Below, one piece after another: positions 1 through 9,479 of a stretch of DNA of 29,738 bases. The position numbers were made by a program, and so were the translations under genes. Where the stretch lies: positions 9,018 to 38,755 of the forward strand of contig UZAN01043037.1 in the NCBI GenBank assembly GCA_900618425.1, in the 5' to 3' direction. How positions within the stretch are numbered: position 1 is the stretch's first letter; every line of letters begins with the position of its first letter. The DNA comes from Echinostoma caproni. Taxonomy: Eukaryota > Platyhelminthes > Trematoda > Plagiorchiida > Echinostomatidae. The notes under the pieces are model-generated. The model had not been told where the DNA came from, made no database searches, and saw nothing but the letters and a program-made list of their open reading frames with translations.

Positions 1-249
1 TCTTAATTTAAATTGACACTTCGCTAGGTACTTCTCATTGTGATCCTTTTAGGTAGAATATCTATATAAGTTGTCTGTGTGTGTATGTGCGTTCGGTGTT
101 CGGCTAATCCGGTTTGACCAACACGGTTAACCCTTCCAACCAATCGGATTGGGTCTGTACCGAAGTTATCCATCGGTCCATCGGTCATGCATTCCTGATT
201 GTGTGACTCGTGTACGACGTGTTTAACCTCACACCATGCATGCACCCGA

Positions 250-272
250 GTGTGTGTGTGTGTGTGTGTGTG
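250..272. repeat. (GT)n microsatellite
   Basis: About eleven GT units, interrupted only at the edges. The flanks are unique sequence with no gene evident from 1 to 460. Confidence 0.95.
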
Positions 273-463
273 CGGCATTGTGATTTGTTGTTTGATCAGC
301 TGCTATCAGTGGTTTTGGCTTTTGAAGTCGCAGACCAGCCAAATTTGACGGTTGCACGCATCCTCACTGTTCCCCCGGGTTTGTTTACCTTTCAGTTTTC
401 GTTAATAGTTCTTTAAATTATCACTTCCCATGATATGAAAAAGTAAGCTTTCACGGTAAGGTT

Positions 464-755
464 CAGTCCTGGGTGATGGTGGCGCAATGGTTTAGTCGAT
501 GTCACCGGCTGTGCTTTGGACCCTATGGTCCGAGGTTCGAGCTCCACCACCGTCACCCGACTTTGGTGGTAAGCAGCCTTAATGTCGTCCGGTTTAATAA
601 CACACCTAACTTACCAGGACCTTGTATGGTTCGCTACTCCAAGTCCCGAGGTTTAGGTCACGAGTTTCCACCACTGAACAGCAGATCCTCGTGACTACGG
701 GGCTCGTCCCGTCTACTGTTCATCACACGTGGGTGTGTAATTGAAAACTATTGTT
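464..755 (+). repeat. tRNA-derived SINE, copy 1
   Basis: The head resembles a tRNA promoter region: an A-box-like TGGCGCAATGGTTTAG near 478-493 and a near-canonical B box GGTTCGAGCTC at 534-544. A tRNA-unrelated body follows, ending in TGTTCATCACAC then GTGTGTAATTGAAAA. Most of the body recurs, diverged, at 7637-7866 (shared blocks include CACTGAACAGC and TACTCCAAGTC/CACTCCAAGTC). A tRNA-like head with an unrelated body and an A-rich end is the standard SINE design, transcribed by RNA polymerase III and moved by a LINE. The B box in this copy is intact. The family name is unknown to me. Confidence 0.72.
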
Positions 756-1600
756 TCAAGTCTTTCATCTACTATCTTGTGCAGTGTTTAATTGAAAGTA
801 ACGAAGATCGGGAAGGATTTTAGGGAGAGCGATGCACCGCGTCTCACACTACGAGATTATAGCACCTCTGCAATTAGATTGTTCTGTATATGGGCTGAGC
901 ACAGAGAATTTTATTTTTCTGCACAAAAATGAGCATTCCATTTTCTCGAAGCATTCATCAGCGTTCATGCACACACACACACGGTTCCATGTGACGAAAC
1001 AGCTCGTCCATATCGAAGCGGGTAACCACCTTTCGATCATGGCTATAGAGGCCTCCATTGCAGCTGTGGGTGACTGGTATCGGATTCCACGCAACATGCA
1101 CTTGACATTTGGGAACCCAGTGCTTCTTGTGAAGGCGTTTCATCACCAAAGGCAGCTTGAAAATGATCAACACTCCACTGCTACTACTTTAAACCACATT
1201 TGTAGTCTTAGAAGATCATCTCCCCCAGTGATATGAACTGAGTTCCATCCTTACAATCCGAGCGAATATAGCGAACTCGTTTGACGTGTGAGCGGTGCTA
1301 TTGGCTGTGGTGATATCTGATTCAGTGTGTGATTTGTAATCACCGAAGAATACTCACATCGCATTACAGTTCACGTTTTCCTTGCTTCCGGTCATCTGCA
1401 CCTCATACTCGTGTACAACGCATGCCAAACGTTTTTGCTCAGCCTTCGGATGTGTGTGTGTGTGCGCGTGTGTGTCGGGCTGGTCTGCGATCGTTGTGGT
1501 TGAACTGACTGAGACCAACCTGTTAGATGTGGTTCAATTTACCGTAAAACAGTCCGTCCGGGGAACTCTCAGAACGTGGGAATTGCCTGTTCAAAGTACA
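756..1600. other. Unassigned DNA with no supported gene
   Basis: The longest open frame here (832-1236, +, 134 codons) has frames of similar length on the opposite strand and no recognisable domain. It includes a short CA run at 968-981. A GT-rich stretch occurs near 1450-1472. I see no splice-bounded frame worth calling. Confidence 0.5.
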
Positions 1601-1608
1601 GTCCATCT

Positions 1609-1909
1609 CCTGCTATGTCGCACTCCTCGCGAGCTCGAAAAAGTGAATAAACTTCAGGAACTGCGACATACCATGTTAGTCAGTAGTAGATGCTATTAAA
1701 TACTCCGAAAAATCTGTCAGGATTTTTATGGCCAAATAAACCGCATGGATAGCAAGTGCGTTAATTCCGTTATCCTGCTATGTCGCACCCCTGAGAAGTC
1801 GAATTTTCCAATATCTTCCTACTTTTTCGAAAACCCAAACCAACCGTATGCTTAATAATGTAGCTTCTGATTGTACGACGTCGCACCCCTTAATGTGTCG
1901 CAGTTCCTG
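1609..1909. repeat. Clustered transposon-end motifs (MITE-like), left side of the Tigger block
   Basis: The core TATGTCGCA, or its complement, occurs at 1609-1623, 1655-1670, 1774-1788 and 1894-1909. The 1655-1670 and 1894-1909 copies are inverted (CAGGAACTGCGACATA against TGTGTCGCAGTTCCTG), delimiting a 255-bp unit like a short non-autonomous element. The segment 1610-1735 also recurs in the same orientation, diverged, at about 4660-4785. No clear TA target duplication flanks the unit, so the exact ends are uncertain. Confidence 0.45.
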
Positions 1910-2086
1910 ATACCTGCTCATCTGGGAATTGGCCGATATTAGGGACGGCCAACCTGGATTGTCGCACTCAACCAATGGTGTTGCACCTGATGTGACGCGT
2001 TCACAGCACTGTTCACTGATTGTATAATACTTGCGAGGTAGCCACACCGATGCAACTGATCGGAGACAGTGTCATTTAACGTCAAA

Positions 2087-3169
2087 ATGTGCAAGCGCCT
2101 ATCGATCAGAGAGAATCAGAATGTGTTGGAAATGCTGAACCAACCAGGTGCACCTCGGAGCTCCATGGGTATCACTTGGAAGTTCACGAAAAACTGTCTA
2201 CAGTGTTGTATCCCATCGAACGACTATCGAGGAATGTTTAAACGCTAGAGCATCTGAGGGAAGGTTTCTCCTGAAAACCAGCGAAAAGTTCAAGGCAGTG
2301 AATGAGGCAACTTTGGCTTGATTGACTACTTGGGGGGAAAAACACGGAGAGTTCCCAATGGTGGAGAGCATCGTACATAAGAAGGCAATCCAGTTAGCAC
2401 AAATATTGCATCATAATGACTTCAAGGCTTCCATAGGTTGTTTTCGCGCTTGGTCACATAAGTATGCTATTCAATCGTACAGAGTAAGAAACAAGCAACT
2501 GGTGTGTATTACTTTATAGGTCTATGGGGAAAGTTTAACAGTCCCACGTGATAGATAGAAAAGCCTTCCATGCAGTTATAATTCTTCAAAGAATGCATGG
2601 ATGGCTTCTACGTTATTTCACAGTTGGCTGTCCGATGTTAATCGCGAAGCGGTTTCTCAAAGGCGCTCTGTTTTACTGTTTATGAACAATTCCCTTGACA
2701 TAACCAAGCCGCAGTATTCTTCAACGTCAAATTGCTATGGCTGCTCCGAACTGTACTTCAATGTTACCACCAATGGATCAGGGTGCGATTTGGTCTCTCA
2801 ATGTCTTTCATGAAAGCTGGGTTCAAATCCACATTGATTCAGCCGGTGATGCAGCCACCAGAGGATAAATGCGATTTGATGGAGGATTTTACTCATTATG
2901 TGTCTATTGATGATCGTCTTTTTGAAGAAATCACCTGTTTGGAATTTGATGATGAAGAAGTGGGTTATTTAAAATTTTGTATCGTCTCTTTTTAGTCATT
3001 AGATGAATTCGCTTCAAATCAAGCTAAGCATCGTAAAGAAGATGAATATGAGGCAATGAATGCGCCGGAAGTTATCTCAATCAGAGAGGCGCAGAAGTTA
3101 TTGGATCAATTGAAGCTGTTTGCCTTGGCTAATGCTCGGAGTTCGGGTCAGTTACTGGGTGAACGATAA
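2087..3169 (+). pseudogene. Decayed Tigger/pogo (Tc1/mariner superfamily) transposase, copy 1
   Basis: The start reads MCKRLSIRENQNVLEMLNQP, the typical beginning of a CENP-B/Tigger-type psq DNA-binding domain. The next part, in a shifted frame, includes TTWGEKHGEF and KAIQLAQILHHNDFKAS, matching the CENPB-type helix-turn-helix (family form ALQLA...DFKAS.GW). The DDE half is recognisable from AWMASTLFHSWLSDV. The second catalytic aspartate, expected in LL(L/F)MDNA, reads LLFMNNS, so Asp has become Asn. The later P-(M)-D-Q-G motif survives only in another frame. Much of the section between HTH and DDE, including the first catalytic Asp, appears deleted near 2480-2560. Frameshifts and stops throughout make it inactive. 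The frame reaches a stop at 3167-3169. A TIR-like motif lies upstream at 1774. Confidence 0.8.
2961..2996 (+). other. Possible mini-intron in the Tigger transposase
   Basis: After the acidic FDDEEV segment, copy 1 has a T-rich stretch beginning GTTATT and ending CTCTTTTTAG. Copy 2 has a matching, stop-containing stretch on the minus strand ending ATCTTTTTCAG. Both are followed by a conserved coding-like segment (DEFASNQAKHRKEDEYE in copy 1). The size of about 35 nt and the pyrimidine-AG end fit the very short introns known in flatworm genes. The donor is weak in copy 1 and mutated in copy 2. Confidence 0.35.
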
Positions 3170-3354
3170 GCGGGTGAGTGGAGTGAGATGTCAGATCCGA
3201 GCGACCGATAAACACCGTCACGCGGACGCGCCTGCGTGAATGAATGAACGATACTCTCACTTGTCCTAGAGCACTAATGAAATTAGACAGCTCACTTGCC
3301 AAAGGCCATCGCAACCTGGGTCTAAGGACAGTTTGTGAGATGCACTTTTAGTTN

Positions 3355-3473
3355 TTGTATCCCATCGAACGACTATCGAGGAATGTTTAAACGCTAGAGC
3401 ATCTGAGGGAAGGTGTCTCCTGAAAACCAGCGAAAAGTTCAAGGCAGTGAATGAGGCAACTTTGGCTTGATTG
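3355..3473 (+). repeat. Near-identical direct duplicate of transposase segment 2206-2324
   Basis: The 119 bases match 2206-2324 with a single difference seen by eye (GGTGTCTCC against GGTTTCTCC). It starts immediately after an N at 3354 and runs straight into the inverted Tigger copy 2. It encodes the stretch between the psq and HTH regions. Identity far above that of the rest of the block (roughly 85-90%) points to a very recent event or an assembly duplication. Confidence 0.85.
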
Positions 3474-3474
3474 G

Positions 3475-5250
3475 AAAAGATTCGTCGTTTGTTTTAGTTT
3501 GGCTCTCCTCTGGAAATCGACGAACGCGCTGTTTAAATCAATTATACACTCCAATAATCGACCCAAACTCCAAGCATTAGTCAAGGCAAACAGCTTCAAT
3601 TGATCCAATATCTTCTACGCCTCTCCGATTGAGATAAGTTCCGATGCATTCACTGCTTCACATTCATCTTCTTTGCGATGTTTAGCTTGATTCGAAACGA
3701 ATTCATCCACTGACTGAAAAAGATACTTGAAACAAAAATTTTAACTAATCCACTTCTTCATCATCAAATTTCAAACAGGTGATATCTTCTTCAAAAAGAC
3801 GGTCATCAATAGACACGTAATGAGTAAAGTCTTCTATCAAGTCGCATTTATCCTCTGGTGGCTGCATCACCGGCTGAATCAATGTGGATTTGAACCCAGC
3901 TTTCATGAAAGACATTGAGAAACCAAATCACGCCCTGATCCACCGGTTGTAACACTGAAGAACAGTTCGGAGGCAGCTGTATCACTTTGACGTTGGAGCA
4001 CACTGTGGCTCGGTTATGGCAAGTGGCGCTTTTCATAAATAGTAAAATAGAGCGCCTTTGAGAAACCGCTTCGCGGTTGACATCGGACAGCCAACTGTGA
4101 ACTAACCTAGAAGTCATCCATGCGTTCTCTGAAGAGTTATAACTGCATGGAAGATGTGTGATAATTGTAGCTAAAACTGTTGTATATTATGATAGACGTC
4201 ATATAATCCATTCTGTCGTTACCCCGGCTTTGCAGTGCAGTGAAGGATTGTCTGGAATTAATATGGGATAATTAGGTTAGAAAAAGTTGACCTGAAGAAA
4301 GTTAGTTCCGAGATAACTAAGATACAGAACGTAAAAAATGCTGAATACCGCATGCACTGTTCCCGGATATTAAAAACTGAGGGCGTCATAGAAGATTCAA
4401 ATTCCGTCGATACATAATAGAATCACAGGATCGTATATCTAAATTGTGTTATAAATAAACAGTTTATAATTATAAAGATTGGGAACAACTAACGGAATCA
4501 ACTTGCTTTTCATCGATCCGGTTTATTTTGTCGCAAAACTGTCAACGGATTATTATACTACTTATTAGCCTCTACTACTGTTTACCCTACTATATCGCAT
4601 TTCCTGGAATTTACCCACCTTTTCCAATTTCCGATGGAGGCGACATAACAGGAAATTGACTGGATATCACAGCCGTCGGGAATTCAAAAAAGTGGGTAAA
4701 TTCCAGCAACTGTGATGAAGCACGTTAGTCTGTAGTAGATTCGATTGAGTAGTATGAAAAATCGACCGACAGTTTGTTGTTTGTTTATAACCGAATTTAG
4801 ATCTACCGTCCTGCGTCCTGTGTCGAATAAATTGAAATATTTCACAATTCCTTTAGCTTAATATCGGTACACTGCATCCGGTATTCAACCTTTTTTCAGT
4901 TCCAACTGTCTTGTTATCCCGAAAGTCCCTATCTTTCTTCAAGGGAAGTTTTCCAACCCTGTTATCGCGTATCAATTCCAGACGTTTCTCGACTGCTTTG
5001 CAACGTTAGGCTAACTGCAGAATTGAGTATATGGTGTCAACCATAACAAACAACTGTTTTCGTTCCGGTAGCATCTTTCCTGAGATACTCCAGCCCTCAC
5101 AAATTCTCTGATAGTCGTTTGATTACATATGTTACATGTGATCTTGTTACGGAGCTCTGAGTTACAACTGGCTGCTTTAGCGTTTCCAACACAAGTCAAG
5201 TGACACTGTCTTCGATTGTTGGCATCGGTGTGTCTTCCTCGCAAAGGTTA
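3475..5250 (-). pseudogene. Decayed Tigger/pogo transposase, copy 2, inverted
   Basis: The minus-strand C-terminal half is the best preserved: 4117-3848 is open and reads HSWLSDVNREAVSQRRS, LLFMKSATCHNRA and NVKVIQLPPNC, then SSVLQPVDQGVI. This is the classic Tigger DDE tail. The third acidic residue (PVDQGV) is kept, but the second catalytic position reads MKSA where MDNA is expected, so it is dead. The remnant continues to FALTNAWSLGRLLE near 3600. N-terminal remnants lie near 5200-5000 (VLETLKQP, matching VLEMLNQP of copy 1). Between them, 4200-4900 holds heavily decayed sequence and an inserted TIR-like unit (about 4590-4790). The match to copy 1 is about 85-90% in the DDE region by eye. 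Confidence 0.78.
4590..4790. repeat. TIR-motif fragment inside Tigger copy 2
   Basis: It contains CTATATCGCATTTCCTGG and, further on, GCGACATAACAGG, an inverted pair related to the transposon-end core. The part 4660-4785 parallels 1610-1735 in the same orientation (shared AAAAAGTG, TTAGTC-GTAGTAGAT and GAAAAATC blocks). It is probably a non-autonomous relative inserted in copy 2. Confidence 0.4.
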
Positions 5251-5461
5251 TCCAATCAGTGTCCTGAATGCGTCACACTAGAGGAAACGTCATTGATTGA
5301 GTGCGACAGTCCAGGTTGGCTGGTTAANTGGGGGGGGGGGGGGGGGGGGGGTCGCATTGCATAGTCAGAAACTACGTTACGACGCATGTGGTTGGTTTGG
5401 GTTATCCAAAGAGTAGGGAGATATTGAAAAATGTGATTTCTCAGGGTTGCGATATAGCAGG
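5230..5461 (-). repeat. Inverted counterpart of 1774-2045 (Tigger left end and 5' UTR)
   Basis: Read on the minus strand, it begins with CCTGCTATATCGCAACCCTG, equivalent to 1774-1794. It then shares AACCCAAACCAACC, GCCAACCTGGACTGTCGCAC and the stretch leading to GACAGTGTCA with the left side. With 1774-2045 it forms the outer arms of a 3.7-kb imperfect palindrome. Confidence 0.7.
5328..5351. repeat. N plus poly-G run
   Basis: An N at 5328 and T precede 22 consecutive G residues. In the left counterpart (about 1878-1892) there is only a short C-run (CACCCC), so the tract has expanded here or is a sequencing artefact. Confidence 0.9.
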
Positions 5462-5714
5462 AGATTGACTGTAGTTCGTTCATGTTCACGCGAGTTAATA
5501 AGTTTTGGAGGTATCAGTTCGTTAGAATGTGGTTTTAAGTTTCACCATGAATCAAGTTTTCGACCAACATCTGAAGTCCAGTTTCAATGATTCACTTCCT
5601 GGTTTTTTTTAGTCTATGTATTTATGAAAACTCATACCTCTATCGTTGTTCTTTCTCGGCCCCTAGTCTGCCAATCTTCTTTTTTCTCCCAATCTTCCGT
5701 GTTTTGATTGAGCA

Positions 5715-5835
5715 ACTAACAGGCGGTGGTGGCCCGGTGGTAACGTCACCAAATTATCATTCCGTAGGACAAGTGTTCGAATCCCACCATCACCGCCTGA
5801 CTCTCCATTCGTATGTTGTATGGCAGTCTCGTTTG
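5715..5835 (+). repeat. tRNA-like SINE head
   Basis: It has an A-box-like TGGCCCGGTGGTAACG and a B box GTGTTCGAATCCC near 5773-5785. GCGGTGGTGG and CCATCACCGC can pair over ten bases, like an extended acceptor stem. The T-stem does not pair well, so it is not a functional tRNA. It differs from the 464-755 family in body sequence, suggesting a second SINE family or a diverged head. Confidence 0.5.
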
Positions 5836-6015
5836 ATTGGCCGCTTCCCCCTTCCTGAAAATTTTATCATTGCGCATTCTATAAAAGGAAGTAAAAATGA
5901 AAAAGTCAAAGACCATACGAACACGGTAGCTGAGAGTCAGTTAGACAGTACAGGAATAATGAATAATGTATGCATACAGAACTGCATGGATACTATGCGC
6001 CATGCGACTTTTTAA

Positions 6016-7636
6016 ACTGCTACTTTATCGTAGAATAATAGACCAGTTAAATTATCACTAGGTTATTCATCTTGCACTAAAATACCTTGATTCCGATTAC
6101 TAATTGTTAGCACTGCGTACTACGGAATCCGGATATTAGTATTATCAGTTATCCGGAAAGGATGCACATGTCACCTGTTTCTGCCATACCGTCATCCAGG
6201 CTCCCCTGCCTATCGCGGTTTGTTTGTTTCACCCCATGACTGTCATGTCATGGCATCGTATGTCGAAACAGCTGTCGGGTTTCCAATGCCGTATGCCAGC
6301 CTATAAATGGAAGGATACATCTCGTACGCCAAATATTGAACAAGGGTTTACGAGAATAGAGCGACTGCATGCTAATGTCCCAATCAGAATCATAGTCTAA
6401 TTTCATGCGGAGAGTTCGAACCTGTCCAATTAATTTGGTTCAGCCATTCCGTTTTCTGTTTTTAATGAGTTTGTAGTTGCTCAATCGGAACTACCAATGA
6501 TTCTAGCACCAATCCTGAATTTCTCATACGCTTATTTCGACCGAAACACGAGGCGACCATGAGGAGACAGAGAGTTTCCTAACCGGATGAAATGGGTAAA
6601 CGTATTTTATCAATCACGATAAAGGCGATAAAGAGTGATTTCACACTCTTCTTTTGCTATTAGCGTTCCTGTGTTGATTCCTTCCGCACACACTTCTTGT
6701 TGTTCCATGGATTATGATTGTTTAGCCTAAGCTCATTGGTCATAGTGACTAGTATGTTGTTCCCCCGGTTTATCGCCATCACGCGTGCTTTCCTCGGTTC
6801 GCAAGCAGTCAGACCACACACACATTGTTGCCCCAAATTTGACCTTGAATCGGTCGAATCCTTTGTGGCCAACTGTAAAATGAACTGCTAGGCTGATTGG
6901 TCAAAAGTTGTTCTACTTCGTCCCAAAATAGATGGTGACTCAACCGATTTTGCAGGCGCGTTAGTTTGGGGGACTGATGACGGAGNTTAAGGTTACGTGC
7001 GCTCTCTCTCTCTCCCTCATCGGAGTGTCACAATCAAATTACAATCTCCTTCCAAGGACTGTCGTCCACGTTTTCCACTGTGGTTTCCCATGTTACCGAA
7101 CACACTGGTTCCGTTGTCGCACCATTTCTTCATTTAGTCACCACAAGATGAATCACCTACCTTTCCGATATGCGGTCATTAAGTTGATTTTCCTAGTTTC
7201 TATCATCTGGATTGGGACCTGAGATTTGTAAGCAGATATACTGGAGTTCGTTTTATCACTATTTATCATCATTCGACCCCTGAGGCCGTTTTGAAGGATT
7301 GTTAGTCTTCGATAAGTGTACCGACGAAATACTGTATGCATCTCACGTCTTTTTTCCGCAATCAGATTTATTATTCAGTTGATAATAGAACTAATTGGCG
7401 GATAGAGGAACAAACAGATTTTGATTTATTTTGCTAAACTGATTCATCCTAGAAAATGGTCCCATGAAGTTGCAAAACGCTGTTATCCCAATCCGAGGAA
7501 AATGATGATATAACCAAGTGATTACAAAACACAACAGCCTTGATTATTCTAACTGAAACACAACACCCGGGTATACCGCATTGCTTGAACTTCGAAACTC
7601 TTCCTTCCTTGTATTGAAGAATAAGTGTCTTTATTT
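6016..7636. other. Unassigned DNA with no supported gene
   Basis: It contains a small perfect hairpin (CCATGAC at 6234-6240 and GTCATGG at 6247-6253), a CT run at 7003-7016 and an N at 6986. Short open frames exist on both strands without domains or convincing splice sites. Confidence 0.5.
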
Positions 7637-7870
7637 AATGCACAGTGTGGTTTAGTGGTTGTCATCGGCATGCTTTAACTCTATGGTCCGAGCCCCGCCA
7701 CCCAACCTTAATGGCAGCCAGGTTTGCTGTCATCCGACCTTATGTGGTATGTCACTCCAAGTCTCGCGGTTTAAGGTCACCGGTTTCCATCACTGAACAG
7801 CCGGTGTTCGCAACTATGGAGCTTTCCCCGTCTGTTGTTCATCACACTGAGGTGTGTAATTAAAAAATAC
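7637..7870 (+). repeat. tRNA-derived SINE, copy 2
   Basis: A diverged copy of 464-755 in the same orientation, sharing GTGGTTTAGTGGTTGTCATCGG, TATGGTCCGAG, CTGAACAGC and the tail TGTTCATCACACTGAGGTGTGTAATT. The B box region is damaged: GGTCCGAGCCCC replaces GGTCCGAGGTTCGAGCTCC, so this copy is unlikely to be transcribed. Confidence 0.7.
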
Positions 7871-8630
7871 CGTTCCATGCATGTGAACCCGCCTCACGGA
7901 TAGACCTCAGACATTTTTAGTGATTCGTACTCTGGTCACTCCATACTCCTTATGCTCCGGTGCAGAAACTATACATTCTAATGACGTGTGTACTCTATGT
8001 ATAGAGGCATCATCGTCACGTAGGGAAAATCATGACTGGCAATTGATTCACTGAAATCGGAGATTGAAAGAATTTCCATGATTCAACTGTTTCGATTCCT
8101 TTGAGTAACACCCGTGGAAACTGGTCGTTCGCAAACATGATATTGCACAACGGTACATGGGTTCTTTTTTCAGGACCGTTGGGATTAATTCCCCCCTCCT
8201 TTTCTCATCACGGTGTCGCATCACACCCGTGCCACAAACAAGTCCAGTGGATTTGACTTTTTAACCCGCACAACACGAGCATCATCCTTATGATGTTACT
8301 GATTTCACCTTAAACGGTAAGTTTGGTGCACTCCACTCGCACCAACATCTGGTTATCACTACAGTATAGACACACGAGTGGAGAAGTAGCTCCTCGAAAC
8401 TCATCGCCCCCAAACAATCAAGTTTAAACAAACCTGAATCGAGATATTTTCACACCGGTTTGAGAACAAGCATGATGTCAATGCAAAACAATGATATCGA
8501 AATTATGGAGGGTTACAGAAAGAGCAAACGAAAAACGGGTAAACCGAGAACGCGGGGAACGAATATATGTTTTTTTATAGTTTCACCGTACACTTTTTGA
8601 AGATTGGTTTTGTTTTATGAGAAACGGGGT
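7871..8630. other. Unassigned DNA with no supported gene
   Basis: No open frame with a domain, no clear repeat copy elsewhere in the window and no RNA gene were found. It is probably intronic or intergenic. Confidence 0.5.
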
Positions 8631-8634
8631 TTCG

Positions 8635-9125
8635 TCAAACAACAGCAATCGCGCCACTGACATCTATTCTAAGCCATATCTCCTAGCGTCTCTAGTTATT
8701 GGCAATCCTCATCCCTTGGGCCCCAGCCTGGAAGGCGGGCTGCACCAACCGAAGCCAATGCTGAGGCTAACTTCTTCATACCTCTGCGCATGTCATGGTC
8801 GGACCACCACGGCGCTTCTTCCAATCTTGCCCAGCACATGCAAAGAGAGCACGGCGAGTTGGTCGATGGACAGGCATACCCAAAACATGACCGAACCATC
8901 GGAGGCGGTATGGCGCGATTGCTTCTGTTAGAAAATGAATATCTTTACCCAGCACACGACGACGAACCTCGTCATTGGTCACTCGATGTTCCCACCAGAC
9001 ACGAGCAATGCTTCGAAGGCATCGGTGGTCGAATACGGATAGTCGATTAACATCCTCTGCTCGGAGAGGTTAGGTCTCGCAACTGTAAAGCAGAACATTA
9101 CGAACTACGGCTATATGTACTCTTC
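8635..9125 (-). mobile_element. RTE-type non-LTR retrotransposon, 5'-truncated 3' end (copy R1)
   Basis: The minus-strand translation gives the conserved C-terminal region of RTE reverse transcriptases: VFDHRCLRSIARVWWEHRV, TNDEVRRRVLGKD, YRLRWFGHVLGMP, then RLPGWGPRDEDC with a frameshift. The run from RCLRSIAR to GWGPRD is the signature following the RT palm and thumb. Only about the last 150 residues remain, as expected from 5' truncation during target-primed insertion. Frameshifts near 8760 and the loss of the RT core show it is inactive. It belongs to the same subfamily as 11893-12130, sharing the M-KKLAS-VGA-RLPGWG phrase. Confidence 0.85.
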
Positions 9126-9347
9126 TTTGTAGCAATGTTTCTTCAATGGACTGAAAAAGCTATCCAAAAGTCACCCGGTGCTGCAAACACGGTGATTGTG
9201 ACGAAAATACATATCCTGAATATAATCATAAGAATGAATCGACAAAAGGTTACCGGATACGCATGCTGGACGAGTGGCAAGAACCGCGAAACCGGTCGTG
9301 TGCTTCCAGGGGAATTTTGTCCAGTCATTCACATACTGCTTACTTTG

Positions 9348-9350
9348 AAT

Positions 9351-9377
<27 letters not shown>
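9348..9377. repeat. (TA)n microsatellite
   Basis: About fourteen TA units. A CA run follows at 9421-9432. The 3' flank to 9480 shows nothing else. Confidence 0.95.
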
Positions 9378-9381
<4 letters not shown>

Positions 9382-9479
9382 GGGCCGTAAATTTTGCACT
9401 AGGGTAACGCTAGCGAGCTCGCACACACACACGAAACAGGACTATAAGATACTTTCACTCAGCTCACTTTTCAGCGAGG

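Noticed and set aside
945..975. Hammerhead-ribozyme-like core on the minus strand (CTGATGA ... GAAA)
   Set aside because: The bases between the two core motifs do not form a stem II and no flanking stems pair.
832..1236. 134-codon plus frame, the longest outside identified elements in the left part
   Set aside because: Overlapping frames of similar length on the other strand, no domain, no splice sites that frame it and a microsatellite inside it.
5587..6015. 142-codon plus frame
   Set aside because: It runs through the tRNA-like SINE head, so it is an accidental open frame.
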